Source of the DNA: Halalkalibacter akibai JCM 9157
Lineage (GTDB): Bacteria > Bacillota > Bacilli > Bacillales > Bacillaceae_D
Reading direction: 5' to 3'
DNA length: 64,000 bases
Assembly: GCF_000513135.1 (NCBI RefSeq)
Contig: NZ_BAUV01000006.1
Coordinates: 1-64,000 of the forward strand
Every line of letters starts with the position of its first letter. The first letter of the stretch is position 1. A program made the position numbers and the translations under genes. Shown piece by piece: positions 6,865-16,852 of this stretch. The notes beneath the pieces are model-generated. The model was not told where the DNA came from and searched no databases. It saw nothing but the letters and a program-made list of their open reading frames with translations.

Positions 6865-8796
6865 TTATTTTCTTGCTTCTGTTTTCATTTGTTCAACGAA
6901 TTGCTCTAGAGAAACGGATTCTGAGTCTTGTTCTCCGTATTTGCGGATGTTCACTGCTGATGCTTCCATTTCCTTGTCTCCTAGGACAAGCATGTAAGGA
7001 ATTTTTTGCATTTGAGCTTCGCGGATTTTGTATCCTAGCTTTTCGTCGCGTTCATCAATTTCAACACGGACACCGACCGCTTGTAAGCTTTCTTGAACTT
7101 TTTTCGCATAGTCTAAGTGCACATCATTTGAGACTGGAATGATTTGTGTTTGAATTGGTGCTAACCATGTTGGGAAAGCACCTTTGTATTCTTCTAGTAA
7201 GAAAGCAACAAAACGCTCCATTGTTGAAACAACACCGCGGTGAACAACGACTGGACGATGCTGTTGGCCGTCTTCTCCAACATATGTTAAATCAAAGCGT
7301 TCAGGAAGTAGGAAATCTAATTGAACCGTTGACAGAGTTTCCTCTTTTCCAAGTGCTGTTTTCACCTGAACGTCAAGCTTAGGACCGTAGAAAGCCGCTT
7401 CTCCTTCTGCTTCGAAATATTCAATATCGCCAAGCTCATTCATCGCATCTTTAAGCATTCCTTGAGCTTTTTCCCACATTGCATCATCATCAAAATATTT
7501 TTCTTTATCTTCAGGGTCGCGATACGATAAACGGAATTTGAAACTCTCAATTCCAAAGTCTTTGTATACTTCTCGAATTAAATGAACCACTCGTAAAAAT
7601 TCCTCTTTAATCTGATCAGGTCGACAGAAAATATGAGCGTCATTTAAAGTCATACCTCGAACACGCTGAAGACCTGAAACGGCACCAGACATCTCATAAC
7701 GGTGCATCATGCCAAGTTCGGCAATACGAAGAGGCAATTGACGATAGCTTCTCATCTCTTGCTTATACACCATCATGTGATGTGGACAGTTCATTGGGCG
7801 AAGAACAAACTCTTCATTGTCGCGCTCCATAACAGGGAACATATCATCCTTATAGTGCTCCCAGTGGCCAGAAGTTTTATAAAGTTCTGAGCTGCCTAAA
7901 ATAGGCGTGTACACATGTTGATAACCAAGTCTTTCTTCTTTGTCGACAATATAACGCTCAATGATACGACGAACCGTAGCACCTTTAGGTAGCCATAGTG
8001 GCAAGCCTTGTCCCACTTTTTGTGATAAAGCGAAAATACCAAGCTCTTTTCCTAACTTACGGTGGTCACGCTCTTTCGCTTCCTCTAGTAGACGAAGGTG
8101 CTCTTTTAAATCTTCTTTTGTAAAGAAAGCTGTTCCGTAAATACGTTGAAGCATTTTATTTTTGCTATCGCCTCGCCAGTATGCGCCAGCTAAACTAAGA
8201 AGCTTGAACTCCTTAATTTTATTTGTTGATGGAATGTGAATACCACGACAAAGATCAAAGAATTCACCTTGCTCGTAAATCGTCAACATCTCACCTTCAG
8301 GAATGGCTTCAATCAGCTCTAACTTGTACTCATCACCAATTTCCTTGTATTTCGCGATCGCTTCTTCTCTTGTTACCTCGATACGCTTCAATTCAAGATT
8401 TTCTGAGATGATTTTTTTCATTTCTTTTTCAATCTTAGGTAGATCCTCAGCTGTGATAGATTGCTCCGAGTCAATATCATAATAGAAGCCACCTTCAATG
8501 ACAGGACCAACTCCAAGTTTAACGTCTTTAAATAAGCGTTTTACAGCTTGTGCCAACACGTGTGCTGTACTGTGACGAACAATCTCTAAAGCCTCATCCG
8601 AGTCTGGAGTTACAATCGCAATATCTCCGTCCACTGTAATCGGTGTACGTAGATCAATTAATTCATTATTTACTTTCCCAGCAAGTGCTTTTTTCTTTAA
8701 ACCTGGGCTAATCGATGCCGCGATCTCTTCTGTCGTTGTTCCACTTGGAAACTCCTTTACCGCGCCATCTGGAAATGTCATTTTTACAACAGCCAT
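6865..8796 (-). CDS. thrS: Threonyl-tRNA synthetase
   Basis: 643 residues, full length for a bacterial ThrRS. Domain order: TGS (1-65), editing domain with [15 protein letters not shown] near 75 and the CRGIHIPST motif near 183, class II catalytic core with [11 protein letters not shown] near 335 and the [20 protein letters not shown] motif near 365, and a C-terminal anticodon-binding domain from about 540. It charges tRNA-Thr and edits Ser-tRNA-Thr. It has its own promoter and a T-box leader with a matching Thr specifier. Confidence 0.98.
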   Translation of the reverse strand: MAVVKMTFPDGAVKEFPSGTTTEEIAASISPGLKKKALAGKVNNELIDLRTPITVDGDIAIVTPDSDEALEIVRHSTAHVLAQAVKRLFKDVKLGVGPVIEGGFYYDIDSEQSITAEDLPKIEKEMKKIISENLELKRIEVTREEAIAKYKEIGDEYKLELIEAIPEGEMLTIYEQGEFFDLCRGIHIPSTNKIKEFKLLSLAGAYWRGDSKNKMLQRIYGTAFFTKEDLKEHLRLLEEAKERDHRKLGKELGIFALSQKVGQGLPLWLPKGATVRRIIERYIVDKEERLGYQHVYTPILGSSELYKTSGHWEHYKDDMFPVMERDNEEFVLRPMNCPHHMMVYKQEMRSYRQLPLRIAELGMMHRYEMSGAVSGLQRVRGMTLNDAHIFCRPDQIKEEFLRVVHLIREVYKDFGIESFKFRLSYRDPEDKEKYFDDDAMWEKAQGMLKDAMNELGDIEYFEAEGEAAFYGPKLDVQVKTALGKEETLSTVQLDFLLPERFDLTYVGEDGQQHRPVVVHRGVVSTMERFVAFLLEEYKGAFPTWLAPIQTQIIPVSNDVHLDYAKKVQESLQAVGVRVEIDERDEKLGYKIREAQMQKIPYMLVLGDKEMEASAVNIRKYGEQDSESVSLEQFVEQMKTEARK

Positions 8797-8820
8797 GCTA
8801 GTTCACTCCTTCTATAAAAT

Positions 8821-9095
8821 AAAATAAAAAACACTCATCCCTAAAAAAGGGACGAGTGTAGTTCGTGGTTCCACCCTTGTTCGAGTCGACTCAAGTTATG
8901 AGTTAACTCCTCAAGAATACAATGTAACGGTTGTTCCCGGCATTAGATAGTCCACACAATCGTGTTTCCCTAACGCAGTTCAGAGGTGGTAAGAACGTCA
9001 GTCTAGTTAGGAAGCTTTCAGCACATGCTTCCCTCTCTGCAAACTTTATTGAACGCCTCATGTCCTCATCAAGACTCTTTCTTTATTGACTATGA
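8821..9095 (-). promoter_or_regulatory. T-box riboswitch leader of thrS
   Basis: The minus strand contains the antiterminator core AGGGTGGAACCACG (about 8862-8875) and a terminator stem ACACTCGTCCC/GGGATGAGTGTTTTTTA at about 8826-8858. The bulge UGGA fits a tRNA ending UCCA, as expected for Bacillus tRNA-Thr. An ACC (Thr) triplet in TTACCACC at about 8987 is the likely specifier. The leader couples thrS transcription to uncharged tRNA-Thr. Confidence 0.92.
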
Positions 9096-9103
9096 TATGT
9101 AGT

Positions 9104-9133
9104 ATTATAGGGAGCCTTGTTTAGAAAAGCAAG
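9104..9133 (-). promoter_or_regulatory. Promoter of the thrS leader transcript
   Basis: On the minus strand a TATAAT -10 (9104-9109) is preceded, 18 bp upstream, by TTGCTT (9128-9133). It starts just upstream of the T-box and lies between the ytxC stop and the leader. Confidence 0.65.
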
Positions 9134-9146
9134 TCGAATTCAAAAA

Positions 9147-10007
9147 TTAATTCCATTCCTGTTCATAAGCTTTCAGAGGATGAAGTTTCATTCTCTCTTG
9201 GAAAATAGCTTGAATAGATAAAATAACTCCATGATCTGGATCATCCGTGAAAACATGAACAAGGCGTGGAACCATGCTCACTAATGGACTAATGACCATT
9301 TCTTCAATGTCAACTTCTTGTTCGAAGACTAAATCGTCTTGTAAATGAAAAAGTAATTCCTCTCTCGTCATTCTACGAAAGTGCTCATCGTAAAACACGA
9401 AGGTTTTATCATGTACGACATAAACAAGATCTAGCTTCGATCGTTTATATTGAACATACTGTCTGAAATCTTCAATCATGTTTTGATATTCCTGTTCTAG
9501 CATATACTCATCAATGGCCATTTCAACACAGTCAATTAAAATCTCTCCGTAATCTCTCAGTCTGAATGTGAGAAACGGTTCGTAATAAAACGTTGTTTCC
9601 TCTTCTAAGTGCTTCGCAAAAGCATCGTAAATAAAAGCCCTTCGATTAAAGAATGGTTTCATCTGTGGCAAATCATTGCGGTCCCCTTCTAAAATGGAAC
9701 GAGCAATGGTTAGAATTTGTTGCTGTTCTTCTGCATCCGTAAAATAAAACATCGTTTCAATAATGTCTAACAACCACTCATCTTCCTTTGTACTAATAAC
9801 ATAATCGGTTAGCACAGAAGCAAGTAATGGATGAAACGAATCATAAAAGTCCACTTGCTTATCTTCATATTTGAGGATAATCGTATCCTCACCTTCTGCT
9901 TTCACAGCACCACCCAAGCCGTATTCAGCGTATTTTTGGATATACGCTGTCAGCTGACGAAGCAGCTGCTTGCAATCATGTTCTTGTTCAAAATGGATTG
10001 CTATCAA
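9147..10007 (-). CDS. ytxC: Sporulation-associated protein YtxC
   Basis: 286 residues from a TTG start preceded by GGGGGAGTGAGCG. The sequence is acidic and helical, with YtxC family features such as KYEDKQVDFYDSFHPLLAS and LTFRLRDYGEILIDCVEMAI in the middle. YtxC is annotated as a putative sporulation protein, but its biochemical role is not established. It sits immediately upstream of thrS on the same strand, as in B. subtilis, separated by the thrS promoter and leader. Confidence 0.85.
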   Translation of the reverse strand: MIAIHFEQEHDCKQLLRQLTAYIQKYAEYGLGGAVKAEGEDTIILKYEDKQVDFYDSFHPLLASVLTDYVISTKEDEWLLDIIETMFYFTDAEEQQQILTIARSILEGDRNDLPQMKPFFNRRAFIYDAFAKHLEEETTFYYEPFLTFRLRDYGEILIDCVEMAIDEYMLEQEYQNMIEDFRQYVQYKRSKLDLVYVVHDKTFVFYDEHFRRMTREELLFHLQDDLVFEQEVDIEEMVISPLVSMVPRLVHVFTDDPDHGVILSIQAIFQERMKLHPLKAYEQEWN

Positions 10008-10204
10008 CGCTCACTCCCCCTTACAAATAACGAACACCTCTATAGGTACATCCTTTTTACTCCAATCTCAGACAGGCTCTACTTTCATCCTATGTTCAGG
10101 TTTTAAAAACATGATTAAATAATCTAGGAAGTGTGATGCTTTATTTATGAAGGCCGTTTTCGTGAAATTTTTGCTATAAAAATAGTTGTCTCCGTCACAT
10201 GTTC

Positions 10205-10327
10205 GTTCCATTGCGCTCCAGTCACTCGCTTTCCGCGGGGAGGTGCCGAGCCTCCACGGCTTCGCCAGTGGGGTCTCGCCCCTACCTCTTCATCCCGCAG
10301 GAGTCGAGTGACTTCCGCTCCATTTCA
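10205..10327 (-). repeat. GC-rich structured interspersed repeat, copy A
   Basis: Read on the minus strand it has the family layout: GGAGCGGAAGTCACTCGACT, CCTGCGGGA, a variable GC-rich centre, CCCCGCGGAAAGCGAGTGAC and TGGAGCG. GTCACTCG at one end pairs with CGAGTGAC at the other, and GCGGG pairs with CCCGC inside it. Copies at 17005, 43894 and 50150 share this exact closing stem. Confidence 0.85.
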
Positions 10328-10429
10328 CTACGAGAAAGTAAACCCAAAACAACAATACGTGAAAATAACCTTTTATAAAAATCTTCTCGTAAGTATTATT
10401 CGTATCATACTTATTAAAAACTAACTAAG

Positions 10430-10560
10430 TGGAATGGAGCGGAAGGTACTTGACTCCTGCGGGAAAAAGAGGAAAGGCCAAGACCACACAGACGAATGTC
10501 GTGGGGGCTTGGCTCCTCCCCGCGGAAAGCAAGTACCTGCAGCGTAATGAAACGGAGCGG
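10430..10560 (+). repeat. GC-rich structured interspersed repeat, copy B (covarying stem)
   Basis: Same layout as copy A but in the opposite orientation, with a changed closing stem: GGTACTTG at 10444-10451 pairs with CAAGTACC at 10529-10536. Both arms changed together relative to GTCACTCG/CGAGTGAC, which is compensatory. The conserved GACTCCTGCGGGA and CCCCGCGGAAAGC blocks are unchanged. Confidence 0.85.
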
Positions 10561-10645
10561 TTAATGGCGATTTGATGAAGAAAAACAATAAAGTATACGA
10601 AAACAGTCTATAGAATACCTCCCTTCCCTCACCCCTTTTCAACAC

Positions 10646-10681
10646 AAAAAAAGCCCCTTCCAATAAAATTGAAAAGGACTC
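10646..10681 (-). terminator. Terminator of mqnC
   Basis: On the minus strand CCTTTTCAA and TTGGAAGG form an imperfect stem followed by GGCTTTTTTTG, ten bases after the mqnC stop codon. Confidence 0.7.
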
Positions 10682-10689
10682 ACTTCCTA

Positions 10690-11802
10690 TTAATTTTGCA
10701 TAATAAAATCTTTCGTTGCTTGTTCTTCTTCATCAAAGACACGTAAAATTTCATATTTCGTATTACGCTGTGCTGGAATTTTACCTGCTTCACGGATAAG
10801 ACGAAGAATTTCGTTTGTATTAACTTTATGAGTGGTTCCTGCTGCAGAAACAACATTTTCTTCCATCATCGTTGATCCAAAGTCATTACAACCATATTCA
10901 AGAGACAACTTACCGACTTCTGGACCCATTGTCACCCAAGATGATTGGAAATTCTCAATATTATCTATGAATAATCGAGAAATAGCCACATTTTTTAAAT
11001 AGTCACGAGGGGTTAACTTCTTTGTTTTATACATACCCGTATTTTCAGGCTGGAATAACCATGAAATGTAGGCTGTAAAACATTGAGTCTCATCTTGCGC
11101 ATCTCGAACTCGTTGCATGTGAAGAGCACGTTCTTCGTATGATTCGCCGAATCCAATTACCATTGTAGCAGATCCATGCATTCCGACCTTTTTCGTTGCT
11201 TTCATTGCATCAATCCATTGTTCCCATGTAATCTTAAGACGACTAACTCGTAATCTTGTTTCTTCTGTGAGAATTTCTGCTCCACCACCAGGCATACTAT
11301 CAAGACCAGCTTCATGTAATTCGCGTAACACTTCTTCAACAGAAAGATTTGACACTTCTGCAATCTTCCAAATCTCAGCTGGAGAGAAAGAATGCATCCA
11401 AATATCAGGATAGCGCTTTTTAATTTCCTTCAGTAAATCTGTATAGTAACTCAGAGGTAGATTAGGATTTGTTCCACCTTGCATTAATATTTCTGTACCG
11501 TCAACAGCAAGTGTTTCTTCGATCTTTTGAAAAATGACATCATCACTTAGAACATAACCCTCTTTGTGCCCCGGAGCACGGTAAAATGCACAGAAGCGAC
11601 AATATGTGTCACAGAAATTTGTATAGTTTACATTTCTACCAATTACAAACGTGGTAACTGGCTCTGGGTGCCATTTCTTCATAATTTCGTTGGCCGCTGC
11701 CCCCATTTTTTCAACTTCATCACTCTCATAAAGAGCGACCGCGTCGTCCATAGTCAGCCGTTCACCATTTAGAGCCCGTTCTAATATCGCATCTATGCTC
11801 AT
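10690..11802 (-). CDS. mqnC: Cyclic dehypoxanthinyl futalosine synthase (radical SAM, MqnC)
   Basis: 370 residues, normal for MqnC. The radical SAM cluster motif CDTYCRFC lies near residue 65, preceded by GRNVNYTNFC, followed by QGGTNPNLPLSYY and HSFSPAEI, then LDSMPGGGAEIL near 170, all typical of MqnC/MqnE proteins; the PGGGAE form and length favour MqnC. The enzyme cyclises dehypoxanthine futalosine in the alternative menaquinone pathway. No other mqn gene lies in this window. It sits between ytxC and dnaI where B. subtilis has no such gene. Confidence 0.88.
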   Translation of the reverse strand: MSIDAILERALNGERLTMDDAVALYESDEVEKMGAAANEIMKKWHPEPVTTFVIGRNVNYTNFCDTYCRFCAFYRAPGHKEGYVLSDDVIFQKIEETLAVDGTEILMQGGTNPNLPLSYYTDLLKEIKKRYPDIWMHSFSPAEIWKIAEVSNLSVEEVLRELHEAGLDSMPGGGAEILTEETRLRVSRLKITWEQWIDAMKATKKVGMHGSATMVIGFGESYEERALHMQRVRDAQDETQCFTAYISWLFQPENTGMYKTKKLTPRDYLKNVAISRLFIDNIENFQSSWVTMGPEVGKLSLEYGCNDFGSTMMEENVVSAAGTTHKVNTNEILRLIREAGKIPAQRNTKYEILRVFDEEEQATKDFIMQN

Positions 11803-11902
11803 GTTGTACCCTCCGCTATCTATTAGAATAAGATACTTTTATCCTATCATAGTTACTTCTTTTGGCAAAGAGAAGAGGTCTCATTTGGAAAAATGTTCAT
11901 GT

Positions 11903-12832
11903 TTATCTAACGCGTCGATTTGCGCCTTCGACCGTGACAAAACTTGTATAATGTTTGATTCTCTCCATAATTCTTTTGGCTTTCAATTCTTCAATTCCAC
12001 CACGTTCAGAATAAGATAGATGCTCCTCTAATTCATCATAATCATAATTTGAGGTAAATAGTGTTGGTAAGTTTTCTAGCATTCTATATTGTAAAATAGC
12101 TCCCAATACATCATCACGAATCCAGCCAGAAATCGTTTCCGCACCGATATCATCAAGAATTAAAACTTGAGCTTTTTTTACCATGTCAAGTTTCTCTTGG
12201 AATGTCCCGTCTCCAATAGAAGATTTCATCTCTCTAAAGAAATCTGGTGTGTAAACAATAAATGTTTGGATGCCTCTGTCACGAAGTTCATTCGCTACAG
12301 CTCCCATCAAATACGTTTTTCCAACACCAAATTTCCCGTAAAAATAAAGCCCTTGTCCTTCATCGCCCGGCTTGGCACTTAACGCGAATTGCAATGCTTT
12401 TCGACTGGCTTCTTCTCGTTCATGATCTGGATCTAATTGGTCAAAAGTTGCTTGCAGTATGTCTTTAGGTACGTACAGGGAATTAATGAGTTGTCTTTGT
12501 TTTCGATCGTTATCAGCTTTTTTCTTTAACGAACAAGGATGATAAGTAAGATCTAATGATTTTCTCGCAACGATTAACTCAGGCTGATACCCCTTCATCA
12601 TGTTAGGGCACTGCGACAAACCAGGACATTGCTGACAATGATTAAGTTCCTTTTGAAGCTCGTAAAGTTTAATTAAATCTTGATCTAGAACTTCCTCAGA
12701 AACATCGACTTTCTCTAATGCTTGTTTGACAACAGGGTCATGAAGCAATGTTCTTTTGGCATCATTTAGCCTTTGCTGAAACCTCTCATTATCAACGGCC
12801 CATTGTTTCAATGAAGATTGAATTGACTCCAT
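11903..12832 (-). CDS. dnaI: Primosomal protein DnaI (helicase loader)
   Basis: 309 residues. The N-terminal domain carries a zinc-type cluster CQQCPGLSQCPNM near 80 with a later C in HPCSLKK. The C-terminal AAA+ domain has the Walker A GKFGVGKTYL near 170 and Walker B VLILDDIGAE near 230. DnaI loads the replicative helicase onto DNA with DnaB and DnaD in Bacillus. It starts three bases after dnaB ends, with GAGAGGAGAGG upstream, so the two are a translational unit. Confidence 0.96.
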   Translation of the reverse strand: MESIQSSLKQWAVDNERFQQRLNDAKRTLLHDPVVKQALEKVDVSEEVLDQDLIKLYELQKELNHCQQCPGLSQCPNMMKGYQPELIVARKSLDLTYHPCSLKKKADNDRKQRQLINSLYVPKDILQATFDQLDPDHEREEASRKALQFALSAKPGDEGQGLYFYGKFGVGKTYLMGAVANELRDRGIQTFIVYTPDFFREMKSSIGDGTFQEKLDMVKKAQVLILDDIGAETISGWIRDDVLGAILQYRMLENLPTLFTSNYDYDELEEHLSYSERGGIEELKAKRIMERIKHYTSFVTVEGANRRVR

Positions 12833-12834
12833 AC

Positions 12835-14274
12835 TTATACCTCTCCTCTCTGTTCTTTGTTTCGCCTACGTTCAGCCAGCATTTCTTCAAAACTTTTTTC
12901 CCCATTTTGTGTTTGTTGCACTGGTGCCTTCGTTTCCTGTGATTCTACCTTTTGTTTTTCTTTTTCAGCCAATAACCATTTTGGTAGTTTATCACGTTTA
13001 GGCTGTTGCTTTTGTCTCGTAGATTTATTAAAAGTACTTTGTTTTTTAGGTTGTTCAGAAGCCTTTTTCTGTTCTTGTACAGCTAGTTGCATCGCTTCTT
13101 TGACTGTTTTTACTTTTTTTCTAGACCAGTGTGCAGCTATTTTATCTATTAATGCTTTTGCTAACTTCATATCCTGACTCCACAAAATGAAATCTATTAA
13201 CACATTTGCTACACCAGGAAGTAATTGATGGTCAACAATTAACGATTCTACAATCTTGGCATCGGCTGCAGCCACCTTTGCTCCGTCTGCTCTTATTTCT
13301 AGTAATGTAAGAGGTGGCGTCGTTTCATAAAACTTAATCGCTCTTTCCTCTTCTGTTGCTGGCTCTTTTCCGTGCAACTCTTGATATTGAATCGGGTGCT
13401 GTTGCAAGCCAAGACCAGGTGGTTCATTGCTATGCTCAATCTTATACCACTCTTGCACTTTTTTTCTCAATTCATTTACATTCAGTTTATCATCATGCAA
13501 AAGAGATTGTTGTAAGATGCTCGTCATTTCTAAAGGTTCTATTCTGTAAACAAACGCTAATCTTCCAATTAGTGTTTTCACTTCGTCCGTTAGAACTTCA
13601 GCTGGCACGATGAAAGAAGCCAGACTTTTCTCTAGAAGGTCAAAGTCAAATTGTTGGTGCAAGAAAGTAAACTCCTGCTTTTCTGATTCTACCAATTGTT
13701 TATGCGAGTCTACTTTTAATGCGTTACCTGTTTCTGATTTTAAATTAGAAACCATTTCTGAATGATGAAGTGAAGCAAACACTTCATCAAACGCATACGT
13801 TAACTCCGTGTATTCCTCATGCTCTAGCTTGTCCAACGTAAATCGTTCACGCAATTGCCGGTAATGCGTTTTGCCAAGACGATTAAATAAATAAACACTT
13901 AACACGTCATTTTCAAAAAATTGCTTCGGTGTCATAGGTGGAAGAACTTCATAAAGATAAGTAGATTCTCCAGAAGCGTCTTTCCGCTTATATGTTTTTA
14001 ATAACCCAATACCTTCGAGTTTCTTTCGCTCTTCGTAAATCACTTCGAGTGGAGCACCTAGCAATAACATTAATTGCCTATGTGTTTGTTCCTCACTCCA
14101 AAATTGGTCTTTTTGTAATTGAGACAAAAATGTAATGTACAGACTATGAGCAACAGCCCCAATTAGAGGTTGATACAAAAGCGTTAGCGTTAGACGATCT
14201 ATTTCTGTTACATATTGACTTGTTCGAATGGTAAAGCGATCAACTGGTAATAATTCCTTCCAATGCCATGTCAT
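12835..14274 (-). CDS. dnaB: Replication initiation and membrane attachment protein DnaB
   Basis: 479 residues from the ATG of MTWHWKELLPVDRF, preceded by GAGGAGGACTTAGAA; ten upstream codons are unlikely. The N-terminal half resembles the Bacillus DnaB winged-helix part (LYQPLIGAVAHSLY near 35), and the C-terminal DnaD-like part includes FYETTPPLTLLEIRADG. A long basic, Q/K-rich tail follows (from about 400). Not related to E. coli DnaB helicase. Acts in primosome assembly at oriC and at restart. Forms an operon with nrdR and dnaI. Confidence 0.95.
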   Translation of the reverse strand: MTWHWKELLPVDRFTIRTSQYVTEIDRLTLTLLYQPLIGAVAHSLYITFLSQLQKDQFWSEEQTHRQLMLLLGAPLEVIYEERKKLEGIGLLKTYKRKDASGESTYLYEVLPPMTPKQFFENDVLSVYLFNRLGKTHYRQLRERFTLDKLEHEEYTELTYAFDEVFASLHHSEMVSNLKSETGNALKVDSHKQLVESEKQEFTFLHQQFDFDLLEKSLASFIVPAEVLTDEVKTLIGRLAFVYRIEPLEMTSILQQSLLHDDKLNVNELRKKVQEWYKIEHSNEPPGLGLQQHPIQYQELHGKEPATEEERAIKFYETTPPLTLLEIRADGAKVAAADAKIVESLIVDHQLLPGVANVLIDFILWSQDMKLAKALIDKIAAHWSRKKVKTVKEAMQLAVQEQKKASEQPKKQSTFNKSTRQKQQPKRDKLPKWLLAEKEKQKVESQETKAPVQQTQNGEKSFEEMLAERRRNKEQRGEV

Positions 14275-14352
14275 TTCTAAGTCCTCCTCTCTAAGTAATG
14301 TCAACGTAAAAAGAGCTTCCAGCGAGTTGACGCTATAAGCTCTATTTGATTC

Positions 14353-14808
14353 TTAGCTTTTATTCATTAATTCGGTCAGTTCTTTTATAAAGACGTTAAT
14401 ATCTTTAAATTGACGGTAAACAGATGCGAACCTAACATAAGCAACATCATCAATCACCGCTAATCGCTCCATGACAAGTTCGCCAACATCTTGACTCATC
14501 ACTTCATTTTTTCCTAAACCACGAAGCTCTCTTTCGACATCATTTACAATTTTCTCGAGAGTTTCTAATGAAACAGGCCTTTTTTCACAGGCGCGAATTA
14601 AGCCTCTGAGAATCTTGTCCTGACTAAATTCTTGACGGGTCCCATCCTTTTTAACAACTATTAAAGGAATTTCCTCGATCATTTCAAAGGTAGTAAAACG
14701 ATGACTGCATTCTTCGCATTCTCTTCTTCTTCGAATTGAACGACCTTCATGACTAGGTCTAGAATCTAGTACTCGAGTTCCATTATGATGACAAGCAGGA
14801 CATAACAT
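14353..14808 (-). CDS. nrdR: Transcriptional repressor NrdR
   Basis: 151 residues. An N-terminal zinc ribbon (CPACHHNG at 3-6 and CEECSHRF near 31-34) with the basic [12 protein letters not shown] stretch precedes an ATP-cone domain starting [19 protein letters not shown]. NrdR senses ATP/dATP through the cone and represses ribonucleotide reductase genes. It heads the nrdR-dnaB-dnaI cluster, linking nucleotide supply with initiation genes as in B. subtilis. Confidence 0.97.
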   Translation of the reverse strand: MLCPACHHNGTRVLDSRPSHEGRSIRRRRECEECSHRFTTFEMIEEIPLIVVKKDGTRQEFSQDKILRGLIRACEKRPVSLETLEKIVNDVERELRGLGKNEVMSQDVGELVMERLAVIDDVAYVRFASVYRQFKDINVFIKELTELMNKS

Positions 14809-15084
14809 GTAATCATCTCCACTTTCCGTACGTACTCAGATTATCTTGGTACTCTTATAATATAGAAAAACAAAAAATCTGACAAGATAAGCGCCTAGTC
14901 GTTCATTTTCTTTATGTAACCATCATATCACATATCCTAAAGTGTTATATACGTAAAAAATGTTCCAAATCAAAAAGAGACTGACCCAACACTGTTTTTA
15001 GCCTACAAGTAACTTTTGAAACCTTCGTTTCTAAGGTTATTGTTGATCAAAAACAATTAGATGGTCAACCTCTTTATTTCACGC

Positions 15085-15465
15085 TTATAAAGCTTTTACT
15101 TTTGATTTACCAACCTTAATTGGTCCCATGCCTCGAGGAATCTCAATGACTTCACTCGTAGTAGCCTCTAGAGACTCAGTTATGTGATCGGCTGCGATAT
15201 TCGGATCTAAGTCACCACAAGTAAAAACATCAATACTCGCGTACCCATGCTCAGGAAAACTGTGAATCGTTAAATGAGATTCGGAGATAATGACAACCCC
15301 ACTAACTCCCTGAGGTGCAAACTTGTGAAAGGCCACTTCGCGAACCTCTGCTCCTGATTCCAAAGCAGCGTCAACAAAAATTTGTTCAATTAAAATCATA
15401 TTATTCAACTTTTCCACGTTACATCCCCAAAGCTCCGCTATAACGTGACGACCCATAGTGTCCAT
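15085..15465 (-). CDS. speD: S-adenosylmethionine decarboxylase proenzyme (prokaryotic class 1b)
   Basis: 126 residues. The self-cleavage site lies in [19 protein letters not shown] near residue 60: cleavage between Glu and Ser creates the pyruvoyl cofactor at the new N-terminus. The downstream Cys in VFTCGD is a catalytic residue of the family. The product, decarboxylated SAM, is the aminopropyl donor for spermidine. The start follows AAAGGGGGGTTCAACTT. No partner synthase gene (speE) is in the window. Confidence 0.97.
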   Translation of the reverse strand: MDTMGRHVIAELWGCNVEKLNNMILIEQIFVDAALESGAEVREVAFHKFAPQGVSGVVIISESHLTIHSFPEHGYASIDVFTCGDLDPNIAADHITESLEATTSEVIEIPRGMGPIKVGKSKVKAL

Positions 15466-15771
15466 AAGTTGAACCCCCCTTTGAAAGAATTTTCATGCCT
15501 TCTTAAGCTTGTAGGAAAGGTAACATTACAAGGGGGAAAGTTAGTCCAGAGAGATCCTAACCCTTTCTGCAACAAAACAATTCCTGATTTGCTGTATGAA
15601 GTTCACGAAAATCAATTTCCTTGTTTTAGAAATTGATTGAAGCAGTTTTTTAACCTGAAAAATACTGCCCTTTTCTCAATTTGTATGCTATTTGGACTGG
15701 CATTTCATCTGATTTCCAAACAACATTTAGGGTTTAGGATCTCACAACAATATGAACACTATTCAACTATT
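15466..15771. other. speD-gapB intergenic region, no gene seen
   Basis: 306 bases without a credible gene. A ten-base perfect stem AATCAATTTC/GAAATTGATT at 15611-15639 could terminate gapB transcription on the minus strand, where TTTTCG follows, but the T tract is short. Nothing else was recognised. Confidence 0.5.
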
Positions 15772-16797
15772 TTAGTGTACGTGAATGGTTTGTTTTATTT
15801 TATCGGCAACATAAGAAACAAGATCGACTACTCTGCAGGAATAGCCCCACTCGTTATCGTACCAGGCAAGTACTTTGACCTGTCTGTTATTCATAACCAT
15901 CGTTGATAAACCGTCAATTATGGAAGAATGTTCATCTCCATTAAAGTCAATGGACACGAGCGGTTCTTTTGTAAAGCCGAGAATGCCCTGTAGTTCATTA
16001 TTGGCAGCCTGCTTTAAAATCTCATTCACCTCTTCAACCGATACATCTTCTTTCACGTTGACAACTAAATCAACAAGTGAAACGTTTGGAGTAGGGACTC
16101 TAAGAGCCATACCGTTTAATTTACCTTCTAAGTGAGGAAGGACTTTCGCAATCGCCTTTGCTGCTCCGGTAGATGTCGGAATAATGGACTGTCCGCAAGC
16201 TCTAGCTCTCCTGAGATCTTTATGTGGATTGTCGATATTTTTCTGGTCATTTGTATAAGAGTGAATTGTCGTCATCATGCCACTTTCAATTCCAAATGCT
16301 TGGTCAAGTACTTTCACAACAGGAGCTAAGCAATTGGTTGTGCAAGAAGCATTTGAGATAATATCATGCTGATCATGATCATAACTATCTTCATTTACCC
16401 CCATTACAACCGTTACATCCTCTTGCTTACCTGGAGCAGTAATTACAACTTTTTTTGCACCGGCTAGTAAATGTAAGCCAGCTGTCTCTTTTGTTTTGAA
16501 CTTACCAGTCGCTTCAATGACAATATCGATCTTTAGATCGCGCCAAGGCAACTCCCGTGGATCTCTTGATTGCAGGAGTTTGATTTCTTTCCCATCTACT
16601 ATTATCGAATGTTCTTTTGCGACTACATCTAACTCATATATCCCATGAATGCTGTCATATTTAATTAAATGTGCAAGCGTTTCAGCTGGGTAACTAGCAT
16701 TTATTGCGACTATATCAAATAATTGTTCCCTCATTGCTTTTCTAAAAACCATTCGACCGATGCGGCCAAAACCATTAATTGCAACTTTCGCCTTCAT
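15772..16797 (-). CDS. gapB: Glyceraldehyde-3-phosphate dehydrogenase, gluconeogenic type GapB
   Basis: 341 residues from the ATG preceded by GAGAGGAGTCATTCTA. The Rossmann start [19 protein letters not shown] and the catalytic [13 protein letters not shown] near 150 are present, and the [18 protein letters not shown] segment follows. Sequence and neighbourhood (speD, coaE, ytaF) match GapB, the NADP-preferring enzyme used for gluconeogenesis in Bacillus, rather than glycolytic GapA. A match to the CcpN operator consensus lies upstream, in line with glucose repression of this gene in B. subtilis. Confidence 0.94.
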   Translation of the reverse strand: MKAKVAINGFGRIGRMVFRKAMREQLFDIVAINASYPAETLAHLIKYDSIHGIYELDVVAKEHSIIVDGKEIKLLQSRDPRELPWRDLKIDIVIEATGKFKTKETAGLHLLAGAKKVVITAPGKQEDVTVVMGVNEDSYDHDQHDIISNASCTTNCLAPVVKVLDQAFGIESGMMTTIHSYTNDQKNIDNPHKDLRRARACGQSIIPTSTGAAKAIAKVLPHLEGKLNGMALRVPTPNVSLVDLVVNVKEDVSVEEVNEILKQAANNELQGILGFTKEPLVSIDFNGDEHSSIIDGLSTMVMNNRQVKVLAWYDNEWGYSCRVVDLVSYVADKIKQTIHVH

Positions 16798-16852
16798 TAG
16801 AATGACTCCTCTCACAATATAAGTTATACTCTATATCCCTTTTATAGTAAAT

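Larger units (their letters stand above)
10008..10689. other. 682-base intergenic region dominated by two inverted repeat-family copies
   Basis: No credible gene is seen between ytxC and mqnC. The interval holds two copies of the GC-rich repeat family in opposite orientation (10205-10327 and 10430-10560) and the mqnC terminator. Open frames crossing the repeats are rich in R, P and G and lack ribosome sites, so I do not call them genes. Confidence 0.7.

Noticed and set aside
6699-7142. 147-residue plus-strand frame opposite thrS
   Set aside because: Antisense shadow of the thrS 3' end and its terminator.
10421-10663. 80-residue minus-strand frame over repeat copy B
   Set aside because: It is made of repeat and terminator sequence and its composition is repeat-driven, not gene-like.
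14809-15084. Terminator or leader between nrdR and speD
   Set aside because: Only weak stems are present; I see nothing I can support.
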